Shown piece by piece: positions 1 through 8,086 of a DNA stretch of 35,597 nucleotides. This DNA is from Candidatus Alloscillospira gallinarum (lineage in GTDB: Bacteria > Bacillota > Clostridia > Oscillospirales > Oscillospiraceae). The translations under genes were made by a program, and so were the position numbers. The notes beneath the pieces are model-generated. The model saw nothing but the letters and a program-made list of their open reading frames with translations. It ran no database searches and had not been told where the DNA came from. The stretch lies in NCBI GenBank assembly GCA_904420055.1, contig CAJFTV010000059.1:1-35597 (forward strand), in the 5' to 3' direction. Position 1 is the first letter of the stretch; each line of letters begins with the position of its first letter.

Positions 1-1014
1 AAGAACATTCAGAGCGACTTTGAGCCTGTTTTTGAGCGTAAGTTCCACAACTTCCTCAACTGCGCCGAGGGTATCATGCACACCGGTCAGCGCGATATGA
101 TTCGTATTCGTGTCAGCATTACAGCTTTTGAGGCAGGTTTCCGCGCCCGTCACCTTGGCGAGATTCTCTACGCCAAGATTAAGAGCGAGTACGACCGCGT
201 TGTTGACAAGTGCCAGATTAAAATCTACACAACTCCTGAAAAGTGCAAGGAGCTTCGTGCTTTTGCAAACTCCGTTTACGACAAGCGTGACGAGAGACTT
301 GCAACTCTCACCGACGAGAGTGTCGATGTGTTCTACACCTGCATTCTCTGCCAGAGCTTCTCTCCCTCACACGTCTGCATCGTAACACCTGAGCGTCTCG
401 GCCTCTGCGGTGCTGTTTCATGGCTCGACGCAAAAGCCACAAATGAGCTCGACCCCACAGGCCCCTGCCAGGTTGTTACAAAAGAGCGCATTATTGACGA
501 GCGCGTCGGCGCTTACGAGGACGTAAACGAGGCTGTTAATCAGTACTCACACGGTGCTCTGGAGCAGGTTACACTGTACTCAATCCTTGAGGACCCGATG
601 ACCAGCTGCGGCTGCTTCGAGTGTATCTGCGGTATTGAGCCCTTCTCCAGCGGCTTCGTTATTGTTAACCGTGAGCACGCCGGCATGACTCCTCTCGGAA
701 TGACCTTCTCTGAGATGGCCTCCATGACAGGCGGCGGTGTTCAGACTCCCGGTTACATGGGCCACGGTAAGCACTTCATCGCTTCCAAGAAGTTCCTGAA
801 GGCTGAGGGCGGCGTCGCACGTATCGTGTGGCTCCCGAAGGCTCTCAAGGACACTATCAGAACAAAGCTTGACCAGACTGCAAAAGAGCTCTACGGCATT
901 GACAACTTCACCGATATGATTGGTGACGAGACAATTGCTGAGGATCCTGAGACCCTCATGGAGCACCTGCAGAACGTGGGTCACCCCGTTCTTGAGATGG
1001 AGCCCCTGCTCTAA
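1..1014 (+). CDS. acsB: Acetyl-CoA synthase (CODH/ACS beta subunit), C-terminal part
   Basis: The reading frame is open from base 1, so this is the last 337 residues of a protein usually about 700 residues long. Acetyl-CoA synthase joins a methyl group from the corrinoid iron-sulfur protein, CO from CO dehydrogenase and CoA in the Wood-Ljungdahl pathway. The A-cluster ligands are visible: four cysteines spaced C-x2-C-x8-C-x9-C at fragment residues 114, 117, 126 and 136 (the [4Fe-4S] site, matching Cys506/509/518/528 of the Moorella enzyme), and a Cys-Gly-Cys at 203-205 that holds the distal nickel. The signature GGGVQTPGYMGHGKH follows. The gene ends with a clear terminator, so the two following genes on the other strand are unrelated transcription units. 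Codon use is strongly biased, with abundant C-ending codons, as expected for a highly expressed gene. Identification is near certain; the 5' end lies outside the window. Confidence 0.97.
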   Translation, partial: KNIQSDFEPVFERKFHNFLNCAEGIMHTGQRDMIRIRVSITAFEAGFRARHLGEILYAKIKSEYDRVVDKCQIKIYTTPEKCKELRAFANSVYDKRDERLATLTDESVDVFYTCILCQSFSPSHVCIVTPERLGLCGAVSWLDAKATNELDPTGPCQVVTKERIIDERVGAYEDVNEAVNQYSHGALEQVTLYSILEDPMTSCGCFECICGIEPFSSGFVIVNREHAGMTPLGMTFSEMASMTGGGVQTPGYMGHGKHFIASKKFLKAEGGVARIVWLPKALKDTIRTKLDQTAKELYGIDNFTDMIGDETIAEDPETLMEHLQNVGHPVLEMEPLL

Positions 1015-1029
1015 TCTGAAAGTTTATAA

Positions 1030-1066
1030 AATACTGCCAACTGATTACCGGCTGGCAGTATTTTTT
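1030..1066 (+). terminator. Rho-independent terminator of acsB
   Basis: A 10-bp perfect stem (AATACTGCCA at 1030-1039 pairing with TGGCAGTATT at 1053-1062) with a 13-nt loop runs directly into six T residues, 15 nt after the acsB stop codon. Confidence 0.88.
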
Positions 1067-1095
1067 GCAGGCAGACCAAATCTTGACATAAAAGA

Positions 1096-1131
1096 AGAGC
1101 GTCCCCGACAGGTTTCGTGGACGCTCTTTTT
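1096..1131 (-). terminator. Bidirectional terminator closing the minus-strand surface-protein unit
   Basis: A 9-bp perfect stem (AGAGCGTCC at 1096-1104, GGACGCTCT at 1119-1127) with T-rich tracts on both sides. It can end transcription coming from the minus-strand gene that stops at 1143 and act as a back-up for acsB on the plus strand. Confidence 0.82.
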
Positions 1132-1142
1132 GTGATGGTTAA

Positions 1143-1685
1143 TTACTCGGCCAGTGAGATGCCGTAAGTGACGCTGCCTGTGTATGTAACTCCCTTGATA
1201 ATTGAGGAGCTGCCGCTCAGTACGGGCTTAACTGTCATAGTGGCAGTGCCGTCCTCTGTAAATGATACAAGCTCTGTACCCACAAGGTCGCGGGCGTCGC
1301 CTGTTGTCTCAAATACACTGCCGTCCTCCATGATAAACTGGTAGCGGAGTGAAGCACTTCTGCCGCTCTCGGTCTTGCCCTCCAGAACCATCTGCTCGCG
1401 GAATTTGTCAGTGCCCTCAAAAGTAATGCTCACATGCTTTCCGTCCAGATTTTCCACGTTTTCAGCGATAATCTCCACCTCAGTTCCCTCTTCTGTGAGC
1501 GTTACGGCTGAGGGAATTGTGACAGTATACGTCGGGTCATTCTTGTACTCAAACGTAAACGCAGTCTCCAGGTTGGCTCCGGGGTTTGCCTCTGTCACCT
1601 CTGCAGCCATTGCAGACGTTGCGCCAGCTCCGAGTATAGTACCGGCGGCAAGAAGCCCGCACATAAGTGTCCTCATCTTCTTCAT
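1143..1685 (-). CDS. Secreted beta-rich protein of unknown function
   Basis: A 180-residue protein starting at the ATG at 1685, chosen because GGAGGT lies just upstream with normal spacing and a classical signal peptide follows: Met-Lys-Lys-Met-Arg, then a hydrophobic Leu/Gly/Ala core, with likely cleavage after Ala27 in an AMA-A site. An in-frame ATG at 1742 would hide this signal. The mature part has no transmembrane segment, no LPXTG motif and no cysteine. It is rich in Thr, Val and Glu and alternates hydrophobic and polar residues like a beta-sandwich. It opens with a YTVTIPSAVTL stretch and ends with a YTGSVTYGISL strand, a pattern I associate with uncharacterised secreted proteins of gut Clostridia. 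It lies 61 nt after the membrane-anchored partner gene in the same direction and ahead of a terminator, so the two probably form one unit. A surface or pilin-like role is only inference. Confidence 0.72.
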   Translation of the reverse strand: MKKMRTLMCGLLAAGTILGAGATSAMAAEVTEANPGANLETAFTFEYKNDPTYTVTIPSAVTLTEEGTEVEIIAENVENLDGKHVSITFEGTDKFREQMVLEGKTESGRSASLRYQFIMEDGSVFETTGDARDLVGTELVSFTEDGTATMTVKPVLSGSSSIIKGVTYTGSVTYGISLAE

Positions 1686-1746
1686 CTTAATACCTCCAAA
1701 AATTTCATAGTTTATATTAAGCGCTCTTTGCTGAGCCGCCAATATA

Positions 1747-2262
1747 TCAGTAAACCGTAAGCGGCACTGTCACAAGCGCTCCGTTTAGTGGGATATCTGT
1801 TTCCTGAGAAAAAGCTTTTACTCTCATATAAAGCGTATACTCGCCGCTCTCAAGTCCATTTGCAAGAGTAATTTCCGAAATTTCCTTGCCAGGCTCTATA
1901 AGTCCCGAGGTATATATCGGCGTATCATCTTCGTCTATGTAAAGCTCATAGACAAAATTACACTTGTTACCCGCGGGATTCATAAGTGTAAGCTGCACAT
2001 CTGTCTCTCCGGCGGGAAACACGATACTCTCGTATCCCGGTATTTTTATTCCCTGCTGTTCTGCGGTTGTTCCGCTGCTCTCCGGCTGTATGTCCTCCGC
2101 GTTTTCATCGAGCACAAGTCCTCCGGAGCGTTCCGCTTCATCTGGTGCCGGCTTTAAAAGCAGAAAGACAACTGCTGCAATCAGCAGCAAAATCAGTACC
2201 GCAGTGCAGATTTTAAGCCATCTGCTCTCAGTCCATTTAACTTTTTTACTCTCTGTATCCAT
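1747..2262 (-). CDS. Single-pass membrane protein with extracellular beta domain, unknown function
   Basis: A 171-residue protein. Residues 1-16 are charged and cytoplasmic. Residues 17-37 form one strongly hydrophobic helix preceded by Lys/Arg (positive-inside rule). Residues 38-65 are an acidic low-complexity linker, and about 66-171 form a compact beta-rich domain outside the cell. That domain has IPGYESIVFPAGETDVQ, an NPAGNKCNFVYEL segment with a lone Cys, a GLIEPGKEI turn and a final PLNGALVTVPLTVY strand. I recognise this pattern from hypothetical Clostridia proteins that tend to sit beside small secreted proteins, but I know of no assigned function. The start ATG has GAGAGG upstream. 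It is the first gene of a two-gene unit with the secreted protein at 1143-1685. It could be an anchor, receptor or assembly factor for that protein (inference). Confidence 0.68.
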   Translation of the reverse strand: MDTESKKVKWTESRWLKICTAVLILLLIAAVVFLLLKPAPDEAERSGGLVLDENAEDIQPESSGTTAEQQGIKIPGYESIVFPAGETDVQLTLMNPAGNKCNFVYELYIDEDDTPIYTSGLIEPGKEISEITLANGLESGEYTLYMRVKAFSQETDIPLNGALVTVPLTVY

Positions 2263-2380
2263 TTTCTTAAACCTCTCATATTTACTGGTTTAATTTTACA
2301 TTTTTCTGTGTTAATTCTGAAACCATGCACCGGTAAAATGTCAGTTAACTTCCCAACATCTTAAATCTGTCATATACCTA

Positions 2381-2407
2381 TTGTCTTTTTGCGCAATATG
2401 GTATAAA
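2381..2407 (+). promoter_or_regulatory. Tentative promoter of the membrane-protein gene
   Basis: TATAAA at 2402-2407 makes a good -10 box and TTGTCT at 2381-2386 a passable -35 box, but the 15-nt spacer is short. It sits 36 nt before the ATG at 2443, where a promoter is needed between the divergent units. Confidence 0.4.
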
Positions 2408-2442
2408 ATCAGATCAAAGTCATATTAACTTAGGGGGAAGTT

Positions 2443-2913
2443 ATGAAGGCCAACGCTTTGAGGGGAGTTCTTCTTGCTGCCGTGATTATTCTCGTATACT
2501 GCATTGTATTCGCGACCGTATGGTTTTTAATTGGATTTATCACCGATCTTGTCACGCAAGACGGTTTTTTTCGGGGTATGCTATCCGGCAGATTGAGCGT
2601 ACTTCTTCTAATCGCTACACTACCTGCCACATTATGCGCATATTTTTCTTCCACTATCTTTATGAAAATAAAAATGAAAAACGAGTTTACACGGGGACTT
2701 GCGTTCCGCATCGCCGGAGCTTTCCTTTTTCTCGGCACCATTGCACTGCTTATCGTAAACATCTGTCTTAAATGGGCGCTTATTCCCTTTTCACCGTGTC
2801 TTATCGGCAGTATCATTGTATTTTTCCACGGAAAATGGATTGCCGACGACGCAAAAAATGAACTGGCAGAAATAAATGAAGAGCAGGAAATTCCGGAAAG
2901 AGTACACCAGTAA
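2443..2913 (+). CDS. Small four-helix membrane protein, unknown function
   Basis: A 156-residue protein with about four hydrophobic segments: roughly residues 7-32, 48-70, 88-108 and 112-128. A positively charged loop (KIKMKN) follows the second, and the C-terminal tail of about 28 residues is hydrophilic and acidic. The ATG follows a strong AGGGGGAAG ribosome-binding site. I recognise no catalytic motif or family. The gene is immediately followed by its own terminator, so it is probably monocistronic despite lying in the same direction as the DUF1287 gene. Upstream it diverges from the surface-protein pair and shares a 180-bp intergenic region with it. It could be a small transporter subunit or a membrane-stress protein; nothing in the sequence decides. 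Confidence 0.7.
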   Translation: MKANALRGVLLAAVIILVYCIVFATVWFLIGFITDLVTQDGFFRGMLSGRLSVLLLIATLPATLCAYFSSTIFMKIKMKNEFTRGLAFRIAGAFLFLGTIALLIVNICLKWALIPFSPCLIGSIIVFFHGKWIADDAKNELAEINEEQEIPERVHQ

Positions 2914-2923
2914 CAGATAAAAC

Positions 2924-2956
2924 CCGCTGTGGAAATACGGCCCACAGCGGATTTTT
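2924..2956 (+). terminator. Rho-independent terminator after the membrane-protein gene
   Basis: A perfect 9-bp stem (CCGCTGTGG at 2924-2932, CCACAGCGG at 2942-2950) with a 9-nt loop, followed by an A and five T residues at 2952-2956. It lies 11 nt after the stop codon. Confidence 0.88.
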
Positions 2957-2981
2957 ATTACTTTGAGGGGTGAATTTAATT

Positions 2982-3692
2982 GTGAAACGCGGTGTCAAAA
3001 GACTAATATACTACCTGGCCGTTCCTTTTTTGCTCATTGCCGCAATTTGCCTTTATCTCCTGTCATACTATAATCTGCTTCCCGTAAAAAGGTACTGCGC
3101 TGATGACTTCGGAATTGAAGTAATACACAGCAGTATCGATTTTAACGGCAACGGTACCGATGACTACACAGACTTTCTTCTGGGAGCCAGGGCAGACGCG
3201 GAGAATAAACCGAGATACGACGGAAGTTATTTTGCAGACGGCTACCCACCCGATGACATTGGGGTCTGTACAGATGTAATCTGGCGGGCATTTAAATGCG
3301 CCGGATACAGTCTCAGAGACATGGTAGACCTTGATATCCAGTTCCGTCCGGAGGCATACCCCAATATTACAGACCGCGACCCAAATATTGACTTCCGCCG
3401 CGTTGTAAATCTCAGGGTATTTTTCGAGAAGCACGCAATAACGCTGTCAAATAATCCGGAGGACATACATCAGTGGCAGCCCGGCGATATTGTAATATTC
3501 GGTGAGGACAGCCACCACATAGGCATTGTCTCAGATATCCGCACCTCAAAGGGTATTACTTATATTATTCACAACGGCGGGCAGCCTGTGCGTGAGGAAA
3601 ACTACCTGAAGCGCGGCGCGGAGGTCACAGGTCATTATCGGTTCGACGCCTCACTGGTTGACCCGGCAATGCTTATCCCATGGCATGAATAG
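2982..3692 (+). CDS. Membrane-anchored DUF1287 protein
   Basis: A 236-residue protein of the DUF1287 family (the family of E. coli YijF), whose members look like papain/NlpC-fold hydrolases of unknown substrate. I place the start at the GTG at 2982, because the GAGGGGTGA ribosome-binding site at 2965-2973 overlaps the earlier GTG at 2970. The N-terminus is basic with one hydrophobic helix (about residues 8-27), so the domain should face outwards. Family landmarks are all present: GYPPDDIGVCTDVIWRAFK with the putative nucleophile Cys96, DPNIDFRRVVNL, PGDIVIFG, the His pair 178-179 in a HHIGIV stretch, IIHNGG with His197, and a final TGHYRF. A cell-wall peptide or ester hydrolase role is inferred from the fold only. 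It has its own terminator and converges on rpsU. Confidence 0.87.
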   Translation: MKRGVKRLIYYLAVPFLLIAAICLYLLSYYNLLPVKRYCADDFGIEVIHSSIDFNGNGTDDYTDFLLGARADAENKPRYDGSYFADGYPPDDIGVCTDVIWRAFKCAGYSLRDMVDLDIQFRPEAYPNITDRDPNIDFRRVVNLRVFFEKHAITLSNNPEDIHQWQPGDIVIFGEDSHHIGIVSDIRTSKGITYIIHNGGQPVREENYLKRGAEVTGHYRFDASLVDPAMLIPWHE

Positions 3693-3706
3693 CCCTATAA
3701 CGCGAA

Positions 3707-3742
3707 AGCGCCCTGACCAAGACAGGTCAGGGCGCTGTTTTA
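3707..3742 (+). terminator. Terminator between the DUF1287 gene and rpsU
   Basis: A perfect 12-bp stem (AGCGCCCTGACC at 3707-3718, GGTCAGGGCGCT at 3725-3736) with a 6-nt loop. The plus side is followed by GTTTT. The minus side has only TTTC, so it is mainly the end of the DUF1287 transcript and possibly also of rpsU. Confidence 0.85.
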
Positions 3743-3747
3743 AGAAA

Positions 3748-3933
3748 TTAATAATATCTCTTATTCTTATTTTTTCTCGCAGCCTCAGACTTTTTGCGAC
3801 GCTTAACGCTGGGGCTCTGATAGTACTCTTTCTTTCTCAGGTCGGAAAGAACGCCGTCCTTTGCACAGCTGCGCTTAAATCTTCTAAGAGCGCTGTCAAG
3901 AGACTCATTTTCTTTAACATGTACTTCTGACAT
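3748..3933 (-). CDS. rpsU: 30S ribosomal protein S21
   Basis: A 61-residue, highly basic protein with the family's N-terminal [18 protein letters not shown] signature and a Lys/Arg-rich tail ending in KRYY. S21 sits on the 30S platform near the anti-Shine-Dalgarno sequence and helps initiation. The length is normal for Firmicutes. The ATG is preceded by an exceptionally strong GGAGGGAGGG site. The gene has its own promoter at 4001-4029 with a leader of about 60 nt. It lies downstream of leuS, with no convincing terminator between them, so some read-through from leuS is possible. Here it stands alone rather than beside yqeY, dnaG or rpoD as in many other genomes. Confidence 0.97.
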   Translation of the reverse strand: MSEVHVKENESLDSALRRFKRSCAKDGVLSDLRKKEYYQSPSVKRRKKSEAARKNKNKRYY

Positions 3934-4000
3934 CTATTTCCCTCCCTCCAAATACGTGAAACCACGCTTTAAGGGCCATTTTTATGGCTTTAGCATAGGT

Positions 4001-4029
4001 ATTATAATAGTTTAGGCTCAAAATGTCAA
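4001..4029 (-). promoter_or_regulatory. Near-consensus sigma-A promoter of rpsU
   Basis: On the minus strand TTGACA (4029-4024) and TATAAT (4006-4001) are both perfect matches with a 17-nt spacer. Transcription would start near 3994. A small hairpin (GCCAT/ATGGC, 3975-3988) sits at the start of the leader. Confidence 0.93.
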
Positions 4030-4064
4030 GTAAGAATAACTGCTATGAGGTAAAACTTAACAAT

Positions 4065-6473
4065 TTATTTAACAATGAGATTGACAAGCTTATTCTTTAC
4101 AACAATTGTGCGTACAATCTCCTTGCCCTCAATTATGCGCTTAATCTTCTCGTCAGCTGTGGCCGCGGCAATTACAGTCTCGTCAGGTGCGTCCATGGGC
4201 ACCACAACAGTTGTCTTGAGTTTTCCGCCGACCTGCACAGCAATCTCCTTCTCGCTCTCCACAGTCTTGCTCTCGTCATACTCCGGCCATGCGGCAAGGC
4301 TGGCAAAACCACCGAAGCCCTGTATCTCCCAGAGCTCTTCCACGATGTGGGGGGCAAACGGGGAAAGAAGTGTTAAAAGCACCTTAATATCTCCCCGTGA
4401 GGGGGCACTTGCATAAAAGTCATTCACAAGGGACATGAGCGCGGCAATCGCGGTATTGAACTTCATGCTCTCAATATCTGCACCCACTTTTTTAATCGCC
4501 TTGTGTACGGCCCTCTCGTTGGCTTGAGAATAGCTTTCATCTCCGTCAAGCTTCTTCTCTGCAAGATTCCAAACACGGTCTAAAAAGCGCTTGCAGCCCT
4601 TCACAGCCGACGTTGACCAGGGTGCCGCCTTTTCAAAGTCGCCGATAAACATTATATAGAGCCTGAGCGTGTCCGCCCCGAACTCGTCCACGACGTCGTT
4701 TGGGTTAATTACGTTTCCTCTGGACTTGGACATTTTCTGCCCGTCCTCGCCGAGTATCATACCGTGGCTTGTGCGCTTTAAATACGGCTCTTTTGTGGGC
4801 ACGACGCCGATATCGTACAAAAACTTATGCCAGAACCTGGAATACAGCAGGTGAAGGGTTGTGTGCTCCATTCCACCGTTATACCAGTCCACCGGCGTCC
4901 AGTAGTCAAGCGCCTCCTTAGAGGCCAGCGCCTCGCTGTTGTGTGGGTCTGTGTATCTCAGGAAATACCAGCTTGAACCTGCCCACTGTGGCATTGTGTC
5001 AGTCTCTCTTCTGGCCGGTCCTCCGCAGTGTGGACAGGTTGTGTTAACCCAATCGGTCATGTGGGCCAGAGGGCTTTCACCGTTGTCTGTGGTCTCATAG
5101 TTCTCAACTTCCGGAAGCAGGAGCGGCAGCTCACTCTCCGGCAGGGGCACATATCCGCACTTGTCACAATGGACGATAGGTATTGGCTCACCCCAGTATC
5201 TCTGGCGTGAGAAGACCCAGTCGCGCAGCTTATAATTGACCTTTTCCCTGCCCAGGTTGTGGTCAGCAAGCCACTTTGCTATCGTCTTTTTTGCCTCCTC
5301 CACGCTCATGCCGTTGAGAAAACCGGAATTTACCATTGTGCCGGTTGCGCAGTCCGTATATGCTTCTTTCTCCACATCTCCGCCTGAGACTACCTCAATA
5401 ATCGGCAGCCCAAACACCTTTGCAAACTCCCAGTCTCTCGTATCGTGTCCGGGAACGGCCATAATAGCGCCTGTGCCGTATGTGGCGAGAACATAGTCGG
5501 ATATGAATATTGGAATTTCTCCGCCTGTAACCGGGTTGACGGCGCGGACGCCTTTTATCTCCACGCCGGTCTTTTCCTTCTGGAGCTCTGTGCGCTCAAA
5601 GTCAGATTTGCGTGCAGCGGCAGCCTGATAGGCCCGGACATCATCGATATTTTCAATTTTGTCCGCCCATTTTTCAAGAAGCTGATGCTCCGGGGCAATT
5701 ACCATGTACGTCGCGCCGAAAAGCGTATCCGGCCTTGTGGAGAACACCCTGAGAGTATCTCCCGCCGTTGTGGCAAAGTCTATCTCTGCGCCGGTGCTGC
5801 GTCCAATCCAGTTGCGCTGCTGGATTTTTACGCGCTCAATAAAATCCAGTTCGTCCAAATCGTCAATAAGGCGCTGGGCATACTCTGTTATCTTCAACAT
5901 CCACTGGCTTTTTTCACGGCGCACAACCTCGCTGCCGCAGCGCTCGCACACGCCGTTTACAACCTCCTCATTTGCAAGTACGCACTTGCAGGAGGTACAC
6001 CAGTTCACCGGCATTGTGGCCTTATAGGCGAGCCCCTTTTCAAAGAGCTTTAAAAATATCCACTGAGTCCACTTGTAATACTCCGGCTGAGTCGTGTCCA
6101 CCACTCTGTCCCAGTCAAATCCGTAACCAAGCATCTTTAGCTGCTCGGTGAAACGCGCAATATTCCGCTTTGTGACAATCGCCGGGTGTATCTTATTTTT
6201 TATAGCGTAGTTCTCCGTCGGAAGTCCAAAGGCGTCAAATCCTATGGGAAATAGGACATTGTAGCCTTCCATGCGCTTTTTTCTTGTTACAATATCCATG
6301 GCCGTATAAGGCCGGGGGTGGCCAACATGAAGTCCCTCTCCCGAGGGGTACGGGAATTCTATAAGCCCGTAAAATTTCTTGTGCTCTTTATCTCCCGTGA
6401 CAGCCCTGTAAACTTTTTCATCTTCCCATTTTTTCTGCCACTTTTTTTCAATTCGGGAAAATTCATATTTCAT
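4065..6473 (-). CDS. leuS: Leucyl-tRNA synthetase
   Basis: An 802-residue class Ia synthetase that charges tRNA-Leu and edits mischarged tRNA. The HIGH-type motif is HVGH at residues 49-52. The KMSKS loop is exact at 580-584. A zinc-binding insertion with two cysteine pairs (CTSC...CERC) lies near 160-180. The CP1 editing domain holds [12 protein letters not shown] and a [20 protein letters not shown] segment whose conserved editing Asp is present. The C-terminal anticodon-binding and small terminal domains are complete. The sequence belongs to the bacterial variant with [15 protein letters not shown] rather than the more common LPAENYA. It is the last gene of the ftsY-to-leuS run, 21 nt after rsfS. 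The upstream ribosome-binding site (AAAGGG) is modest. No T-box leader or terminator was seen before it, so it depends on upstream promoters. Confidence 0.98.
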   Translation of the reverse strand: MKYEFSRIEKKWQKKWEDEKVYRAVTGDKEHKKFYGLIEFPYPSGEGLHVGHPRPYTAMDIVTRKKRMEGYNVLFPIGFDAFGLPTENYAIKNKIHPAIVTKRNIARFTEQLKMLGYGFDWDRVVDTTQPEYYKWTQWIFLKLFEKGLAYKATMPVNWCTSCKCVLANEEVVNGVCERCGSEVVRREKSQWMLKITEYAQRLIDDLDELDFIERVKIQQRNWIGRSTGAEIDFATTAGDTLRVFSTRPDTLFGATYMVIAPEHQLLEKWADKIENIDDVRAYQAAAARKSDFERTELQKEKTGVEIKGVRAVNPVTGGEIPIFISDYVLATYGTGAIMAVPGHDTRDWEFAKVFGLPIIEVVSGGDVEKEAYTDCATGTMVNSGFLNGMSVEEAKKTIAKWLADHNLGREKVNYKLRDWVFSRQRYWGEPIPIVHCDKCGYVPLPESELPLLLPEVENYETTDNGESPLAHMTDWVNTTCPHCGGPARRETDTMPQWAGSSWYFLRYTDPHNSEALASKEALDYWTPVDWYNGGMEHTTLHLLYSRFWHKFLYDIGVVPTKEPYLKRTSHGMILGEDGQKMSKSRGNVINPNDVVDEFGADTLRLYIMFIGDFEKAAPWSTSAVKGCKRFLDRVWNLAEKKLDGDESYSQANERAVHKAIKKVGADIESMKFNTAIAALMSLVNDFYASAPSRGDIKVLLTLLSPFAPHIVEELWEIQGFGGFASLAAWPEYDESKTVESEKEIAVQVGGKLKTTVVVPMDAPDETVIAAATADEKIKRIIEGKEIVRTIVVKNKLVNLIVK

Positions 6474-6494
6474 TTCGTCTCAGCCCTTTATTAG

Positions 6495-6854
6495 TTATTC
6501 GATAACAATTTTACTGATATCCACCTCTGGAGCGTCCGCCCAGAGCCTTTCGAGGGAGTAAAACTCTCTCGTCTCCTTCAAAAACAGGTGTATGACAAGA
6601 CAGCCAAAGTCCACCAACACCCAGCCTCCGCTGCGATATCCTTCTGACCGTATGGCCGGCTCTCCCAGCTCTTCAAGGGCCTTTTCCACCTCGTCAGACA
6701 ACGTCTTTATGTGCGTCGTTGAATTTGCCGTGCAGATTATAAAGTAATCCGCCAGCACTGTTATATCGCCTGTGGCGAGGAGTTTGATATCCGTGGCTTT
6801 TTTTGCGTCCAGAACCTGAACTGCCTTTTTTGCTATTTCAAGAGGTGTAAGCAT
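6495..6854 (-). CDS. rsfS: Ribosomal silencing factor RsfS
   Basis: A 119-residue member of the RsfS/YbeB/DUF143 family, which binds uL14 on the 50S subunit and blocks subunit joining when nutrients are scarce. The conserved run LADYFIICTANSTTHI, the YRSGGWVLVDFGCLVIHLF core and the REFYSLERLWADA C-terminus are intact. I take the ATG at 6854, with AAAGGA upstream; a longer frame starting at 6929 would overlap the LCP gene and lacks family similarity. It sits between the LCP gene and leuS. The association with nadD/yqeK and rsfS is a standard Firmicutes neighbourhood. Confidence 0.95.
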   Translation of the reverse strand: MLTPLEIAKKAVQVLDAKKATDIKLLATGDITVLADYFIICTANSTTHIKTLSDEVEKALEELGEPAIRSEGYRSGGWVLVDFGCLVIHLFLKETREFYSLERLWADAPEVDISKIVIE

Positions 6855-6894
6855 ATTTCTGTTTCCTTTCCTAAGCTTTGTCCCCGCGGCGCAA

Positions 6895-8064
6895 TCAGTA
6901 ATAATTACCCCAATTCGGGTCGTCGGCATAATAGTCGTTTGTTGAATAAATGGTTCCGTTTTCGTCCTCAGTAAGAATGCTCACATCGTCGAGGGTTATC
7001 TCCTCTTCAAATGGATTGAGATAGGTGTTCACCATCTCCAGCCACTCGTCCGGGTAAATCATTACATATGAGACCCACTGGCCCCCCTGATACACTGTCC
7101 CGCCGTAATTCCCCGGCAGAGTGTGGAAGGTAATGTCGGCCCCGTTTATCTTCATAAATTCCTGGGCAAACCATATTACCTCACCGTAATCAAGGTCTGT
7201 CTCCACATAGTTTAAAAATACATTTGCAAGAGAGGACAGTGACAGGGAGTTTTTATTTGCAAGTATCTGCTCCGCCGCAGTTTTCAGGAAGTCCTGCTGC
7301 GTGTCTATGCGGCCAATATCCGCGTTGGCGTAACCGCTTCTGAAACGGACAACCTTCAGCGCGTCGGCTCCGCTGAGCATCTGGGGTCCGGCCTTTATGT
7401 CAATATACAGGTCCTGACCCGGGTCACTGTACTGCATGTCCACGGGCACATCGTAATACACACCGCCTATTTCATCTATCAGTATCTCAAACGCCTCAAG
7501 GTCCACTATCACATAAAAGTCAACTTTATACCCCAGTATATCGGCCAAATGGTTATTCATCTCGTCCATAGTCTCAGTGTAACTGTACAATGTGTTTGCC
7601 TTTTTAACCGGCCAGCTTACATTAACAAGGGTATCGCGGGGAATGCTCACAACATTAAGGGTATGGGCCGCGGTGTCAAAGGTAGCCACCATCATAGTAT
7701 CAGTATTGCCGTTGCCATCGTCCTGGCCCAGAAGAAGAAACGTATATTTCTTGAGGTCTCGGGTATCTGTAACTTCACTGCTGCCGTCGCCGGTGCTGTC
7801 CTGGGGAGTATTCCCATCGTCGCGTCTGCTCATATTCACATCTGGCGGACGGACAAAAATAAGGTAAACTGCCGCCAACGCCGCGGCAAGCACGAGAATT
7901 ATAACAAGTATGGTTATAAGCACCCTTTTAAGCCGGGATTTTTTTCTCTTCTTCCTTTTCCCGCTGACCTCCTGCGTATGCTCCCTGTCGGGATACTGGT
8001 CATAGGCTGGTCTAACTCCGCCGTGCCGGCGCTGACTCTTTTTCTTATTTCCAAACAGTTTCAT
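6895..8064 (-). CDS. LytR-CpsA-Psr (LCP) family cell-wall glycopolymer ligase
   Basis: A 389-residue protein. Residues 1-45 are very basic (several Lys/Arg clusters) and cytoplasmic. One transmembrane helix lies at about 48-70, followed by an Asp/Ser-rich linker and an extracellular LCP domain at about 105-300. LCP enzymes transfer undecaprenyl-linked polymers such as teichoic acids to peptidoglycan. Visible LCP landmarks are DTMMVATFD, VSIPRDTLV (phosphate-binding Arg and Asp), ALKVVRFRSG and the GRIDTQQDFLKT segment. The ATG at 8064 is preferred over the in-frame TTG at 8070 because AAAAGGA is only two bases from the TTG but eight from the ATG. It lies between nadD-yqeK and rsfS, a position this family often takes in Clostridia. 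The tail is acidic and Tyr/Asn-rich. Confidence 0.94.
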   Translation of the reverse strand: MKLFGNKKKSQRRHGGVRPAYDQYPDREHTQEVSGKRKKRKKSRLKRVLITILVIILVLAAALAAVYLIFVRPPDVNMSRRDDGNTPQDSTGDGSSEVTDTRDLKKYTFLLLGQDDGNGNTDTMMVATFDTAAHTLNVVSIPRDTLVNVSWPVKKANTLYSYTETMDEMNNHLADILGYKVDFYVIVDLEAFEILIDEIGGVYYDVPVDMQYSDPGQDLYIDIKAGPQMLSGADALKVVRFRSGYANADIGRIDTQQDFLKTAAEQILANKNSLSLSSLANVFLNYVETDLDYGEVIWFAQEFMKINGADITFHTLPGNYGGTVYQGGQWVSYVMIYPDEWLEMVNTYLNPFEEEITLDDVSILTEDENGTIYSTNDYYADDPNWGNYY

Positions 8065-8086
8065 GCTCAAGTTCCTTTTATCCCAA

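Noticed and set aside
5445-6053. A 202-codon open frame on the plus strand
   Set aside because: Antisense to the editing domain of leuS.
6494-6506. GTTAT-TCG-ATAAC inverted repeat resembling the acpP operator half-site
   Set aside because: It lies over the end of the rsfS coding sequence, its arms are shorter and its spacing differs, so chance is the simplest explanation.
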